From the NCBI GenBank assembly GCA_026129545.1, contig JAHCHX010000004.1, forward strand, positions 186,001 through 250,000: a stretch of 64,000 nt of DNA. Direction: 5' to 3'. Source of the DNA: Saprospiraceae bacterium (lineage in GTDB: Bacteria > Bacteroidota > Bacteroidia > Chitinophagales > Saprospiraceae). The notes beneath the pieces are model-generated. The model was not told where the DNA came from and made no database searches. It saw only the letters and a list, made by a program, of their open reading frames with translations. The translations under genes and the position numbers were made by a program. Shown here one piece after another: positions 1-9,900 of this stretch (the first letter of the stretch is position 1; each line of letters opens with the position of its first letter).

Positions 1-1644
1 AACAACAAGGACGGGGTCATCAAAGCCAGCAAAAGCGGCAAGGTCAATCTCAAAATATACGAGTCGCACTATGGCCGCCCCGATTGGAGCAAGGCAGTGG
101 AATTGCCCTTCAACGGCGATGAATACAACTGCATGCACCCCAGCATCACCTCCGATGGCACCAAAATGTTCTTCGCGTCGGATATGCCCGGCGGTTATGG
201 GGGCTTCGATATTTATGTGGTGGAGCGCACGGGTAGCGGCTGGGGCACTCCGGTCAATCTTGGCCCAAGCATCAACACGGAGAAAAACGAGATTTTCCCC
301 TTCATCAGCCAGTCAGGCGCGTTGTTTTTCAGCTCCAATGGCCGCGCCAACTCGCTGGGCGGATTCGACAACTACTACGTCAACAATCCCTTGGACAACC
401 CGGAAGAAGTCATCAACCTCGGCGACGAGTTCAACTCCTCCGCCGACGATCTGTCGTTCATCATTGACGACGAGGGCAAAAGCGGTTTTTTTACCAGCAA
501 TCGCGCACGCGGCGCAGGCAAAGACGATATCTACCGATTCGAATCGCCCAAAGGCTTGGAGGGCGTCGGCAAGCCAGAGGTCAACCTGACCCAGTTCGTC
601 GTGACAGATGCCAAGACGGGCCTGCCCCTCCAAAAGGCCGAAATCCGCATCCTGCAACCCTCCGAAGACGGATTCATTAGTGGCAACAAAGATTTTTACA
701 CGGTTGACTTCTTGCCCGTGCAAGACCAACCCAACGCGCTCAGCCTGCAACTCGTGCGCAAAGGCGCCGAAAATCTTGGCAGCGCCGACCTATACAGCAA
801 CGCGGAAGGCAAGGCGCAAACAGAGCTGACACGCTACCACAACTATCTTGTGCTGGTGAGCCTACCCGGTTACAGCCTGAAAGAGAAACTTTTCACGGTG
901 GACGCGGACAAACCGCTCACCCTCAATTTTGCGCTCAACGAGGAGCCGGTCTGCCTGCGAGCAGGAGGCTTGGTCACCATCGCGGGCATGGGCACCCGTG
1001 TGGCAAACGCCACCATCAAATTCGTGCACCGCGAGACAGGCCGCACGGAGATGGTGCGCACCAATTGGAGCGGCGAATATGCCGCGTGTCTGCTCATGGA
1101 AGGCGACTATGTGGTGTATTTGGAGCGTCCCGGCTTCAAGACGGAGAACTACCGCATCCAAAACCTGAAAAAAGGATTGAACCCATTCCAAGAGACCCGG
1201 CTGGAGCCGCTCACGCCTGATGCCACGCTCGAGGCTTCCATGCCGTTGGCTACGGGCATTCAGGAAGGCTCGGTCATCGTGCTCGACCGGATTTTCTACG
1301 AATACAACAAAAGCACGCTCAACACAAGCGCCGTGCGCTACTTGGATGCGTTGATTGACTTGCTGAAACGCTACCCGGAAATGGAGATTGACCTCGTATC
1401 TCATACCGACACGCGCGGCGACGCAAGGCTCAACCAAGAACTCACCGATGCCCGCGCCGAAAACGCCAAAACGTATCTTGTTTACAAAGGCATCGGCTCT
1501 AATCGAATCAAGGCTTACGGCAAAGGGGAGACAGAACCGCGCAACCGCTGCACCGACGGAGTGGAGTGTTCCGACGAGGAGCACCAGCAAAACAACCGTT
1601 TGGAAGTCAAAATTCGCAAAGTGGGCAAGCTTCCAAAACCCTGA
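1..1644 (+). CDS. OmpA-family protein with PD40-like repeats (5' end outside window)
   Basis: The frame is open from base 1, so the N-terminus lies outside the window; the first internal ATG is at 97. The N-terminal part has WD40/PD40-like propeller repeats (SDGTKMFFASDMPGGYGGFD, then SGALFFSSNGR and EGKSGFFTSNR). The middle looks like carboxypeptidase-regulatory/Ig-like segments. The last ~120 residues are an OmpA domain: FYEYNKSTLN, then EIDLVSHTDTRGD, LTDARAENAKTYL and NNRLEVKI, which is the peptidoglycan-binding pattern. Proteins of this architecture in Bacteroidota are outer-membrane or periplasmic and often accompany PorP-like proteins; some relatives (PorE) belong to the T9SS. No PorP gene is visible next to it here, so a T9SS role is only possible. 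A strong hairpin follows the stop codon. Confidence 0.85.
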   Translation, partial: NNKDGVIKASKSGKVNLKIYESHYGRPDWSKAVELPFNGDEYNCMHPSITSDGTKMFFASDMPGGYGGFDIYVVERTGSGWGTPVNLGPSINTEKNEIFPFISQSGALFFSSNGRANSLGGFDNYYVNNPLDNPEEVINLGDEFNSSADDLSFIIDDEGKSGFFTSNRARGAGKDDIYRFESPKGLEGVGKPEVNLTQFVVTDAKTGLPLQKAEIRILQPSEDGFISGNKDFYTVDFLPVQDQPNALSLQLVRKGAENLGSADLYSNAEGKAQTELTRYHNYLVLVSLPGYSLKEKLFTVDADKPLTLNFALNEEPVCLRAGGLVTIAGMGTRVANATIKFVHRETGRTEMVRTNWSGEYAACLLMEGDYVVYLERPGFKTENYRIQNLKKGLNPFQETRLEPLTPDATLEASMPLATGIQEGSVIVLDRIFYEYNKSTLNTSAVRYLDALIDLLKRYPEMEIDLVSHTDTRGDARLNQELTDARAENAKTYLVYKGIGSNRIKAYGKGETEPRNRCTDGVECSDEEHQQNNRLEVKIRKVGKLPKP

Positions 1645-1663
1645 TGGCAAGGCAAAAAGAACG

Positions 1664-1707
1664 CGAGGCCGCTGTGTTGTTTAGCAATGCAGCGGCCTCG
1701 TCTTTTC
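1664..1707 (+). terminator. Rho-independent terminator after the OmpA-family gene
   Basis: An 11-bp perfect stem, CGAGGCCGCTG at 1664-1674 and CAGCGGCCTCG at 1690-1700, with a 15-nt loop and followed by TCTTTTC. It starts 20 nt after the stop codon and separates the OmpA-family gene from the adhesin gene. Confidence 0.8.
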
Positions 1708-1748
1708 AGAGGGCTTAAATAATAAATGGCTTTCCCCCCTTCATGCAG

Positions 1749-1756
1749 TATTTTTG
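1749..1756 (+). promoter_or_regulatory. Candidate -7 box (TATTTTTG) for the adhesin gene
   Basis: TATTTTTG fits the Bacteroidota -7 consensus TAnnTTTG exactly and lies 50 nt before the start at 1806, beyond the terminator. No clear TTG-type -33 box is seen about 19 nt upstream, so this is a one-box call. Confidence 0.5.
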
Positions 1757-1805
1757 CCGTTGAAAGGAATGATTCGCGCAATCCCGCCCAACACAGTTAC
1801 TGCTC

Positions 1806-4800
1806 ATGAAAAGTTGCTACCTCGTTTCAATCATCTTTTGCCTAACCCTGCTCGCCACGCTCGCCCTCCGCGCCCAATGCCCCATAACGGTCTATGCAGG
1901 CGAAGATGTCTATCTCTGTGCGCCACCCACGCCCACTCAACTCAGCGGCAGCATCAGCGGCGATTACCTCAACTTTTTTTGGTCGCCCACTGCTGGCATG
2001 AACGGTGCCAATACTTTGACGCCAACCGTCAACGTGAGCACCACCACCAACTATGTGCTGACTGGCCGGGCTGCCGACATGAGCAACAACCTAATTCTAA
2101 ACGGTGATTTTGAATCAGGAAACACCGGCTTCGATAGCGACTACCTCTATAGCCCGGGCAACCTATGGTCAGAAGGCACCTACGATGTGATCCCAAACCC
2201 GCAGGCTTCGCACTCCAATTTCGCGCCCTGCCAAGACCACACTTCTGGCGGGGGCAATATGCTGGTGGTGAATGGCGCAGGCGTTGCCAATCAGAACGTG
2301 TGGTGCCAAACCGTGGCAGTGAACCCCAACACGCAATACGTCTTTTCGGCTTGGCTCACATCGGTCATCGCGGCCTCGCCCGCCATGCTCCAATTCTCAA
2401 TCAATGGCGCGCCACTCGGCGGCATTTTTTCCCCACCGGGCGGCACTTGCAATTGGGGCAATTTCTTCCAGACTTGGAACAGCGGCGCGAATGGCATTGC
2501 CACGATCTGCATTGTCAACATGAACACGGCACTCAGCGGCAACGATTTTGCCCTTGACGATATCGTGTTCGCACCCGTATGCTTGGAGACCGATACCGTC
2601 ACGGTGCACGTCGTCAACATCACCGCCGTCGCTGCTCCCACCCTCCTCTTCATACCCTGCGAAGGAGCAAATGTCACGCTCAGCGGGGCAGGTTCCAGCA
2701 GCGGACCTGACATTACTTATTCATGGAGCACCCCCAATGGCAATATCGTTTCTGGCGAAAACACCCTCAACCCCGTCGTCAACGCTGCCGGAACCTACAC
2801 GCTATCTGTCATTTACAACAACGGCTTTGTCACCTGCACCAAAACCGCCACCGTCAATGTCGCCCCAAGCGCCAATCAACTATCCGCATGGATAACCCCC
2901 CCCGCGCCCATCGGCTGTGGTTCCAACAACGTGACACTTATCGGCAACACAAATCAACCCGCATTTGCCACTTATCAATGGACAACTTTCAACGGCAACA
3001 TTGTCAGCGGGGAAAACAGCAAAAATGCCGTCGTCAACCAACCCGGCACCTACACCCTGCTCGTTACCAACACCAGCAATGGTTGCACCGCCACCGCTGA
3101 AGTCACCGTCACCACCGCCACCAACCCACCCATCGCCAATGCCAACGCCGTCGGCACCATTACCTGTCTGGTAAACACGGCCAACCTTTCCGGCGCGGGT
3201 TCATCCTCGGGCAACAACATCACCTACGCTTGGACGACCCCTGATGGCATCATCCTATCGGGTCAAAACAGCCTCAACGCAGTAGCCGGGGCAGGTGGCA
3301 CCTACATTCTGGCCGTCACCAACACCTCCAATAACTGCACCTCCTACGACACCGTCACCGTCGCCGACGATGTGGTGCCGCCCAATCTCAACATACAGCC
3401 TCCCGGCCTGCTCAATTGCGTCACACCTTCCATAACCCTCTCAGCCACCGTTTTGCCCACCGGAGCAGCCATTAGCTGGGCTACTTCCAATGGCGGCAAC
3501 ATCATAAGCGGCCAAAACACCCTCAACCCCGTCGTGAATGCCGCTGGCACCTATACCCTTACGGCCACCAACCCAGCCAACGGCTGTTCGGCCGGCACAT
3601 CCGTCACCGTCGGGGCTGATTTGACCCTGCCGCTCGCAGCCGTGCTGCCTGCCGACACGCTCACCTGCCAGCAACCAAGCCTTGTGCTTTCCGGCAGCGG
3701 CTCCAGCGTAGGGCCGAACTTTTCCTACAACTGGACAGCGACCAACGGCGGCAACCTCGTCAGCGGTCAAAACACACTCTCGCCGCTCATCAATGCTGCC
3801 GGCACATACACCCTGCTCGTCACCAACAATGTCAATGGCTGCACAGCTCAGGCATCCCTGTCTGTCGAGGCCGATACCAATATCGTGGTGGCTATCGCCA
3901 ACGCTCCCGACACCCTTACCTGCGTGGTAAACAATGTGACGCTCAATGCCAATGGCTCCACAGACGGAGCCTCCATCACCTACCAATGGACAACGACGGA
4001 CGGCAACATCACAGGCGGTGCCAACACACCCAACCCGACGGCCAATGCCCCCGGCACCTACCAATTGCTGCTGACCAACACCGCCAACGGCTGCTCAGCC
4101 ACCGATGTCGCCATCGTGGCGCAAAACGTGACCACCACCCAATTGCAAATAGCGACACCCGGCTTGCTCACCTGTGCCAGCCCCACCCTCGTGCTGCAAG
4201 GGCAGGTAGTCAATCCCCCCGGCAATTACACATTCCAATGGACAGCAGCCGGCGGCGGCAACGTCGTGTCGGGTGGCACCACCCTCAACCCCACCATCAA
4301 TGCCCCCGGCGAATACACGCTCACCAGCACCAACACCGCCAACGGCTGCACCGCGTCAACCACCGCTCAGGTGGCCATAGAGGCCGGCACCCCGGTAGCC
4401 ATAGCAGCCTCGCCCGGCCCGCTTACATGCGCCCTGCCAACTCAGACCTTGACCTCAAATGGCTCTTCGCAAGGCGCGAATTTTACCTATCAATGGACTA
4501 CTCAAAACGGCAACATCACAAACGGAGCCAACACCCCCAGCCCCACCGTGAACCAAATAGGCGACTATGTGCTCCTCATCACCAATACCGCCAATGGCTG
4601 CACCGCCACTGACACGGTAGCCGTCTTGGAAAACAAAACACCTCCTCCCGCCGAGGCGGGACAGGATGGCACATTGACTTGCTACGCCCCCATTTATATG
4701 CTGACGGCCAATGGCGGGCAACCCAATCCCGACCTACATTTTTCTTGGTCAACAATTGATGGGAACATTATCGGAAACCAAGACACCCTCTTGGCCGAGT

Positions 4801-7800
4801 GCGACAAGGCTGGCAGTTATGTGCTGCAAGTGACCGACCTGCTCACGGGCTGCATCGCCTTCGACACCGTGAAAGTGGCGGCAGAACAACAACAGCCGTC
4901 CCTGAGCATCCCCCAGCCCAGTATGCTCAACTGCTTGCAAACGAGTGTTGTCATTCAGGCAAGCGCGACGGGCTTCGTGTTGATTTTTGATTGGCAAACC
5001 CTCGACGGGCAGTTCGTAGGAGGGCAAAGCAGCGCCACGCCAGCGGTGAACGCCCCCGGAACATACACCCTCGTCGTCGTGGACAGTGTCAACGGTTGTT
5101 CCAACACCGCCAGCATCGTCGTCGCTCAGGACATTGCCGCGCCCGACATTCAAGTGGGGCAACCCGGCTCCATCACTTGCGCTACGCCCAGCCAGACCGT
5201 TCAAGCTCAAAACCTTTCCCTGCCGGGAAATTTTGACTATGCGTGGACGACCTCTTCGAGCGGGAATATCGTTTCGGGAAACAACACCCTAAACCCTCTC
5301 GTCAACGCAGGCGGTGATTACACCCTGCTAACCACCAACCTTGACAACGGCTGCACCAGCGTGGTCAGTCTAAGCATCGCGCAAGATACCCTCGCACCCA
5401 CTGCCGACGCGGGCGCGAATGACACGCTGAGCTGCAGCGTCAGCAATTTGTCGCTCGACGGCACTGCTACCGGCACCGGACTGCTTGCCTTGCTTTGGAC
5501 AGCCTCCAATGGTGGCAATATCCTTTCTGGCTCCACTACCCTCCAGCCACTCGTCAACGCCGCAGGCACTTACACCCTGCTCGTCACCAACACCGTCAAT
5601 GGCTGCACCGCCACCGACGCGGTGCAGGTATTCAATGATTTGAACGCGCCCCAAGCCGATGCCGGGCCTTCCCCGACCCTCACTTGTGCCATTCAGCAGA
5701 CGACACTGAATGCGACCGCCAGCACAGGTACTGACTTCACCTACCAATGGGTGGCGACAGGAGGGGGCAACATCGTCGGAGGGGCCAACACACTTGCCCC
5801 GACGGTGAACGCGCCCGGCACCTACCTGCTCACCGTGACGAATCTCGCCAATGGCTGCACCACCACCTCGCAAGTCAAGGTGAATGAGAATGTGACCCCT
5901 CCCCCCGTAGGCATCGCCCCTCCCGGCATCCTGACCTGCGCCATCACGAGCCTGAACCTCAACGGAATGCCCGCCACAGGCAACTACGCTTGGCTTTGGA
6001 CGACGGGCAATGGCAACATCGTGGCGGGGGCCAACACCGCCAGCCCTACCATCAACCAGTCGGGAGCCTACACCCTCTTCGTCACTGATTTGGCAAATGG
6101 CTGTTCCGCCACTTCTGTCACCATCGTTGGGCAGGATTTTGCCCTCCCGGTTATTTCCGCCGCAACGCCCGACACGCTGACCTGCGCCGTGGTGAGCGTT
6201 GCCCTTTCAGGGAACGTGGCGCAGCCCACCAGCGGATTCAGCGTCGAATGGACGAGTTTGGGGGGGCATCCCGTCTTTGCCCCAAACACTTTGAACCCCA
6301 TGGTGAACACGCCGGGGGAATATCTTTTCAGTGTTAAAAACAATCAAAACGGGTGTGAGACATCTATGCTGCTTACGGTCGTTCAAGACACCGCGCACCC
6401 AGTAGCCCAAGCCACAGCGTCGAATGAAATCACTTGCGCCAATCCTGCGGTCAGCCTGAATGGGGGAGGGTCGTCAGTCGGCCCCCATTTCACTTATCTG
6501 TGGTCGGGCGGGCAAATTGTGAGCGGCCACAACACCCTGTCGCCCATTGTTGCGGCAGCCGGGCCTTATGTGCTGACGGTGACCGACGAGTCGAACGGGT
6601 GCATTTCCGTTGCAGTGACCGTGGTGGCATCCAATACCGCCGCACCCAATGTCGCCATATTGCCACCCGGTCTTTTGACTTGCGTGACGAGCGAGACAAC
6701 TTTGAGCGCCAACCTAACAGGCGCATTGCCCGCTTTTTCCGCCCAATGGGCCACCGACAACGGTCATTTGGTTTCAGGCCAAGCAACGCTTTCCCCTCTC
6801 GTGAACCAGCCCGGCACTTATTTGCTTACGGTGACGAATTTGGAAAACGGCTGCGCCACCACCACGCAGACTGTTGTTTCACAGGATATTGCGCCGCCGG
6901 GGGCCAATGCCGGCCCTGAATCGGTGTTGCATTGCCAGCAACCAACAGTCGCTTTGCAGGGCAGTAGCCCAAGTGCGGGCAATATGATGTTTGCATGGAC
7001 GACCAACAATGGCAACATCACCGCTGGCGCGGCGACCGCCAATCCGCTCGTGAACGCGCCGGGCCTATACTCGCTGCTCGTGACAAACCCATCGAATGGC
7101 TGCACGTCGGCGGATGAAGTCGCCGTCGTGGAGGTGCCGCTTCCCTCGTTTGCGCCAGAACTCTTGCAACCCGATTGCCACAACACAAAGGGCGCTGTGG
7201 ATTTTGGCTCCGTCGCGGGCGGAAAGGCGCCGTTCTCGTACTCCAACGACGGTGGCCAAACTTTTTCCGCCTACTCCTATCTCGCCAACCTGTCGCCGGG
7301 TCTCTACGACCTCGTGGTGCGCGATGCTTACGGCTGCACTGCCGAGTCGAGCGTCCAGATTGATTTGCCTTTCGAGCCGACGGTGGCGCTGACCCCACAC
7401 ATTCAAATCGAGTTGGGCGAGGTCGTTCAGTTGGAACCCGTGCTCAATCAATCGGTTTCCGATATCGTTTCGTGGGAATGGTCGCCTGCCGAGGGGCTTT
7501 CGTGTGCCGACTGCCCTTTCCCGATGGCCAAACCCCTGCGCACCATCGTTTACACGCTCAAAATCGTTGACCAGAACGGTTGCGATGCCGCAGCCAAGGT
7601 GATGCTTCGGGTGGACAGGCGCCGGTTTGTTTACGCGCCCAATATCTTCTCGCCCAATGGCGATGGAGAGAATGAGACGTTCACGATTTACGGAAAGAAC
7701 GTGAAGGAAATTCGCAGTCTTCAAATTTACGACCGATGGGGCGCCGAGATATTTCAGGTGAAAAACCTGCAAGCCAACGACGAGGCACGCGGCTGGGACG

Positions 7801-7913
7801 GCACTTTCAGGGGAAAAGAACTGAACCCGGCGGTGTTTGTGTGGCAGGCGGTCATCGAGTTTGAAGATGGCGAGGTAGAGGTGTACGCCGGGGATGTGAC
7901 GTTGTTGCGATGA
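1806..7913 (+). CDS. Giant T9SS type B adhesin-like protein with 18 Ig/PKD-like repeats
   Basis: 2035 residues. A signal peptide (SIIFCLTLLATLALRAQ) is followed by an Ig-like module, then a jelly-roll/carbohydrate-binding-like module starting NLILNGDFESG (about residues 97-260). Eighteen tandem repeats of ~84 residues (about 285-1790) follow, each running from a TC motif through W(T/S)..NGNIVSG.NTL.P.VNAPGTYTL to TN..NGC. Then come a SprB-type repeat (NLSPGLYDLVVRDAYGC) and a C-terminal gliding-associated/CHU_C domain (APNIFSPNGDGENETFTIYG ... LQIYDRWGAEIF ... GWDGTF). That C-terminus is the T9SS type B sorting signal, so the protein should be exported and cell-surface or released. Paired cysteines in each repeat (TC...NGC) could form disulphides. 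A role in adhesion or gliding is inferred from architecture; no enzymatic domain is seen. Confidence 0.9.
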   Translation: MKSCYLVSIIFCLTLLATLALRAQCPITVYAGEDVYLCAPPTPTQLSGSISGDYLNFFWSPTAGMNGANTLTPTVNVSTTTNYVLTGRAADMSNNLILNGDFESGNTGFDSDYLYSPGNLWSEGTYDVIPNPQASHSNFAPCQDHTSGGGNMLVVNGAGVANQNVWCQTVAVNPNTQYVFSAWLTSVIAASPAMLQFSINGAPLGGIFSPPGGTCNWGNFFQTWNSGANGIATICIVNMNTALSGNDFALDDIVFAPVCLETDTVTVHVVNITAVAAPTLLFIPCEGANVTLSGAGSSSGPDITYSWSTPNGNIVSGENTLNPVVNAAGTYTLSVIYNNGFVTCTKTATVNVAPSANQLSAWITPPAPIGCGSNNVTLIGNTNQPAFATYQWTTFNGNIVSGENSKNAVVNQPGTYTLLVTNTSNGCTATAEVTVTTATNPPIANANAVGTITCLVNTANLSGAGSSSGNNITYAWTTPDGIILSGQNSLNAVAGAGGTYILAVTNTSNNCTSYDTVTVADDVVPPNLNIQPPGLLNCVTPSITLSATVLPTGAAISWATSNGGNIISGQNTLNPVVNAAGTYTLTATNPANGCSAGTSVTVGADLTLPLAAVLPADTLTCQQPSLVLSGSGSSVGPNFSYNWTATNGGNLVSGQNTLSPLINAAGTYTLLVTNNVNGCTAQASLSVEADTNIVVAIANAPDTLTCVVNNVTLNANGSTDGASITYQWTTTDGNITGGANTPNPTANAPGTYQLLLTNTANGCSATDVAIVAQNVTTTQLQIATPGLLTCASPTLVLQGQVVNPPGNYTFQWTAAGGGNVVSGGTTLNPTINAPGEYTLTSTNTANGCTASTTAQVAIEAGTPVAIAASPGPLTCALPTQTLTSNGSSQGANFTYQWTTQNGNITNGANTPSPTVNQIGDYVLLITNTANGCTATDTVAVLENKTPPPAEAGQDGTLTCYAPIYMLTANGGQPNPDLHFSWSTIDGNIIGNQDTLLAECDKAGSYVLQVTDLLTGCIAFDTVKVAAEQQQPSLSIPQPSMLNCLQTSVVIQASATGFVLIFDWQTLDGQFVGGQSSATPAVNAPGTYTLVVVDSVNGCSNTASIVVAQDIAAPDIQVGQPGSITCATPSQTVQAQNLSLPGNFDYAWTTSSSGNIVSGNNTLNPLVNAGGDYTLLTTNLDNGCTSVVSLSIAQDTLAPTADAGANDTLSCSVSNLSLDGTATGTGLLALLWTASNGGNILSGSTTLQPLVNAAGTYTLLVTNTVNGCTATDAVQVFNDLNAPQADAGPSPTLTCAIQQTTLNATASTGTDFTYQWVATGGGNIVGGANTLAPTVNAPGTYLLTVTNLANGCTTTSQVKVNENVTPPPVGIAPPGILTCAITSLNLNGMPATGNYAWLWTTGNGNIVAGANTASPTINQSGAYTLFVTDLANGCSATSVTIVGQDFALPVISAATPDTLTCAVVSVALSGNVAQPTSGFSVEWTSLGGHPVFAPNTLNPMVNTPGEYLFSVKNNQNGCETSMLLTVVQDTAHPVAQATASNEITCANPAVSLNGGGSSVGPHFTYLWSGGQIVSGHNTLSPIVAAAGPYVLTVTDESNGCISVAVTVVASNTAAPNVAILPPGLLTCVTSETTLSANLTGALPAFSAQWATDNGHLVSGQATLSPLVNQPGTYLLTVTNLENGCATTTQTVVSQDIAPPGANAGPESVLHCQQPTVALQGSSPSAGNMMFAWTTNNGNITAGAATANPLVNAPGLYSLLVTNPSNGCTSADEVAVVEVPLPSFAPELLQPDCHNTKGAVDFGSVAGGKAPFSYSNDGGQTFSAYSYLANLSPGLYDLVVRDAYGCTAESSVQIDLPFEPTVALTPHIQIELGEVVQLEPVLNQSVSDIVSWEWSPAEGLSCADCPFPMAKPLRTIVYTLKIVDQNGCDAAAKVMLRVDRRRFVYAPNIFSPNGDGENETFTIYGKNVKEIRSLQIYDRWGAEIFQVKNLQANDEARGWDGTFRGKELNPAVFVWQAVIEFEDGEVEVYAGDVTLLR
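2658..7175 (+). repeat. 18 tandem ~250-bp repeats coding Ig/PKD-like domains
   Basis: Counted by eye from the first Cys codon at 2658 to the Cys codon at 7176: 18 units averaging 83.7 codons. The spacing is regular, but the units have diverged (for example NGNIVSGENT, NGGNIISGQNT, GGGNVVSGGTT). Units 9, 10, 15 and 16 are the most divergent. This is a protein-domain array, not a CRISPR or satellite. Confidence 0.85.
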
Positions 7914-7968
7914 ACCTCCCTTGTGCTATTTCTCGTGTTGGCCTATCAAAAAATGAAGCGAGCTACGC

Positions 7969-9864
7969 ATGAAAATACCCTTCGCGGCAGCGATATGTTG
8001 CTTTTTGGTGCCAATGGCCGTGTCGGCCCAATCCAACACTGACAGCCTTTGGCGTGTGTGGAACGATGGGGGACAGCATGATACTGCGCGCTTGAGTGCA
8101 ATTCAACGGTTGGCCTTCGACTACATCAATCACCACCCAGACTCGGCTCGGCTGTTGGCCGAACAGCAGCTGGCCTTAGCGCGTGCAAAGGGGATAGCGC
8201 GCTGGGAAGCAAGGGCGCTAAATACCATTGGGCTTTCGTGGCGCTTTCAAAGCGATTATGGGAAGGCATTGCAGCATTTTGAGCAATCGTTGGCTTTGCT
8301 CGAAAGGGCTGGCGACCGCAGCTACATGGCGGTGGTGTATGGCAATATGGGCGGCTTGTACCGGGAGCAAAGCAATTTTCCCAAGGCCATCGAGTGTATC
8401 AACAAATCTCTCCAGCTGGCGGAAGAAACCAATGACTTCAAAAAAGTAGCCGATGCTTATGTCGGCATCGCCACCATTTACTACAACGACCCCAACGGCA
8501 ATGACAAAGCGCAAGAATACCTGCTCAAGGCGTTAGAGATTTATGAAAAATTGGGCAACGAGGAGGGCGTGGCGTTGGTGTACGGCAACCTATCGGCACT
8601 ATTCCTTGAAAAAGAGGACTACGACAACGCCCTGTCCTTCAACGACAAATCTTTGAAGACGCAGCAGAAAAGAGGCGACCGATACGGTGCCGCCACCTCG
8701 CTGCACAACCGGGCCGCCATACTCGCCAGTTTGGGGCGTTACCAAGAGGCAATGGCCGATTATGAAAAAGAAGTCGCTATTTTTCAAGAAATAGGCAATC
8801 AAGAGGGTGTAGCCGATGCGTACAACAACATGGGGGATATGCTGATTCGGCTCAAACGTTATCCCGAAGCCATCCGCCTCTGCACCAAAGCGTTGGAACT
8901 GGCTCGCAACATGGGCAGTCCCAATATCAAGGAAATGTACGCCTGCGACTGCCTGTATATGGCTCACGAGAAAATGGGCAATCACCAAAAAGCCTTCGAG
9001 TATCTGAGGCAGTATGTGCAGGTCAAGGACAGTCTCCAACTTCACGAAACAACGCAGCAGCTCAAACAAATGGAATTGGAGCGTCAATCCGTGGCAGATA
9101 GCCTCGAGCGTGAAAAAGAAAAGTTTCGGGTGGAAATGGCGCACCAGCAGGCGATGCGTCGCAAAGACCGAACGGTGGGCATCCTGTTGGCTACCGGTTT
9201 GGGCATCCTATTCGTCGCATGGGCGTTTTGGGCGCGTATGCTGTACTTCAGGCGCCGTTCGAGGCAGATGCAAGTCCGTTCGGAGGCTTTGGAAAAACAA
9301 CATCTGCTCAATGAAATCGCTTTGCTGCGCACGCAAGTGAACCCCCATTTTCTGTTCAATAGCCTGAGCATTTTGTCTTCTTTGGTGCATCTTGATGCCA
9401 ACCTTGCCGAGCAGTTCATCGAGCAGCTGTCGCGCTCCTATCGGTACATCTTGGACCAAAAAGAACAGTCGCTCGTCACGTTGCGCACGGAGTTGGAATT
9501 CATCCGCTCCTATACTTTTTTGCTAAAAATTCGATTTGAGAACAAGTTTGAGTTGGCGATTCAAGTGCCAGAAAGAATGTTGGACGAGAAACAAATCGCG
9601 CCACTGACCCTACAATTGCTCATCGAAAACGCCGTGAAGCACAATCGGATGTCGGAGAAAGAACCTTTGGTGGTGACCGCGTGCGTTGAAAATGACGACA
9701 CCTTGGTCGTGCAAAATCGGCTTCAGCCTCGTTCGACGGCGCCCGTCTCCACGGGGGTGGGCTTGAAAAATATCCAAGACCGATATGCGCTGCTTACCGA
9801 CCGCCCCGTGTGGGCAGGCAAAGTGGATGGAGCATTTGTGGTAAAGGTGCCGTTGCTGGGGTGA
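7969..9864 (+). CDS. TPR-containing sensor histidine kinase (LytS/YehU-type His_kinase)
   Basis: 631 residues. An N-terminal signal sequence (AAICCFLVPMAVSAQ) precedes 6-8 TPR units (roughly 40-370) such as ALQHFEQSLALLERAG and YGNLSALFLEKEDYDNALSF. A short coiled coil follows, then one membrane helix (~402-422, GILLATGLGILFVAWAFW), a second coiled coil, and the His_kinase domain with LLRTQVNPHFLFNSLSILSS (phospho-acceptor by family rule His460) and the ATPase N-box LTLQLLIENAVKHN. The G-box GVGLKNIQDRY is present. The TPR part should be periplasmic and the kinase cytoplasmic. These kinases normally act with a LytTR response regulator, but none is adjacent: the next gene is convergent. Only 55 nt separate it from the adhesin, with no visible terminator, so it may be co-transcribed with it. 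Confidence 0.88.
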   Translation: MKIPFAAAICCFLVPMAVSAQSNTDSLWRVWNDGGQHDTARLSAIQRLAFDYINHHPDSARLLAEQQLALARAKGIARWEARALNTIGLSWRFQSDYGKALQHFEQSLALLERAGDRSYMAVVYGNMGGLYREQSNFPKAIECINKSLQLAEETNDFKKVADAYVGIATIYYNDPNGNDKAQEYLLKALEIYEKLGNEEGVALVYGNLSALFLEKEDYDNALSFNDKSLKTQQKRGDRYGAATSLHNRAAILASLGRYQEAMADYEKEVAIFQEIGNQEGVADAYNNMGDMLIRLKRYPEAIRLCTKALELARNMGSPNIKEMYACDCLYMAHEKMGNHQKAFEYLRQYVQVKDSLQLHETTQQLKQMELERQSVADSLEREKEKFRVEMAHQQAMRRKDRTVGILLATGLGILFVAWAFWARMLYFRRRSRQMQVRSEALEKQHLLNEIALLRTQVNPHFLFNSLSILSSLVHLDANLAEQFIEQLSRSYRYILDQKEQSLVTLRTELEFIRSYTFLLKIRFENKFELAIQVPERMLDEKQIAPLTLQLLIENAVKHNRMSEKEPLVVTACVENDDTLVVQNRLQPRSTAPVSTGVGLKNIQDRYALLTDRPVWAGKVDGAFVVKVPLLG

Positions 9865-9900
9865 TGCGCGGTGTCTTTGGGGCTATACCTCGCTCGCCCC

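Noticed and set aside
3441..4064. Glycine-rich minus-strand frames opposite the adhesin repeats
   Set aside because: Their periodic composition mirrors the plus-strand repeats, and no independent start or promoter is seen.
2652..7175. Regularly spaced repeats that could suggest a CRISPR or satellite array
   Set aside because: The repeats are in one open frame, ~250 bp long, diverged in DNA, and code Ig/PKD-like domains.
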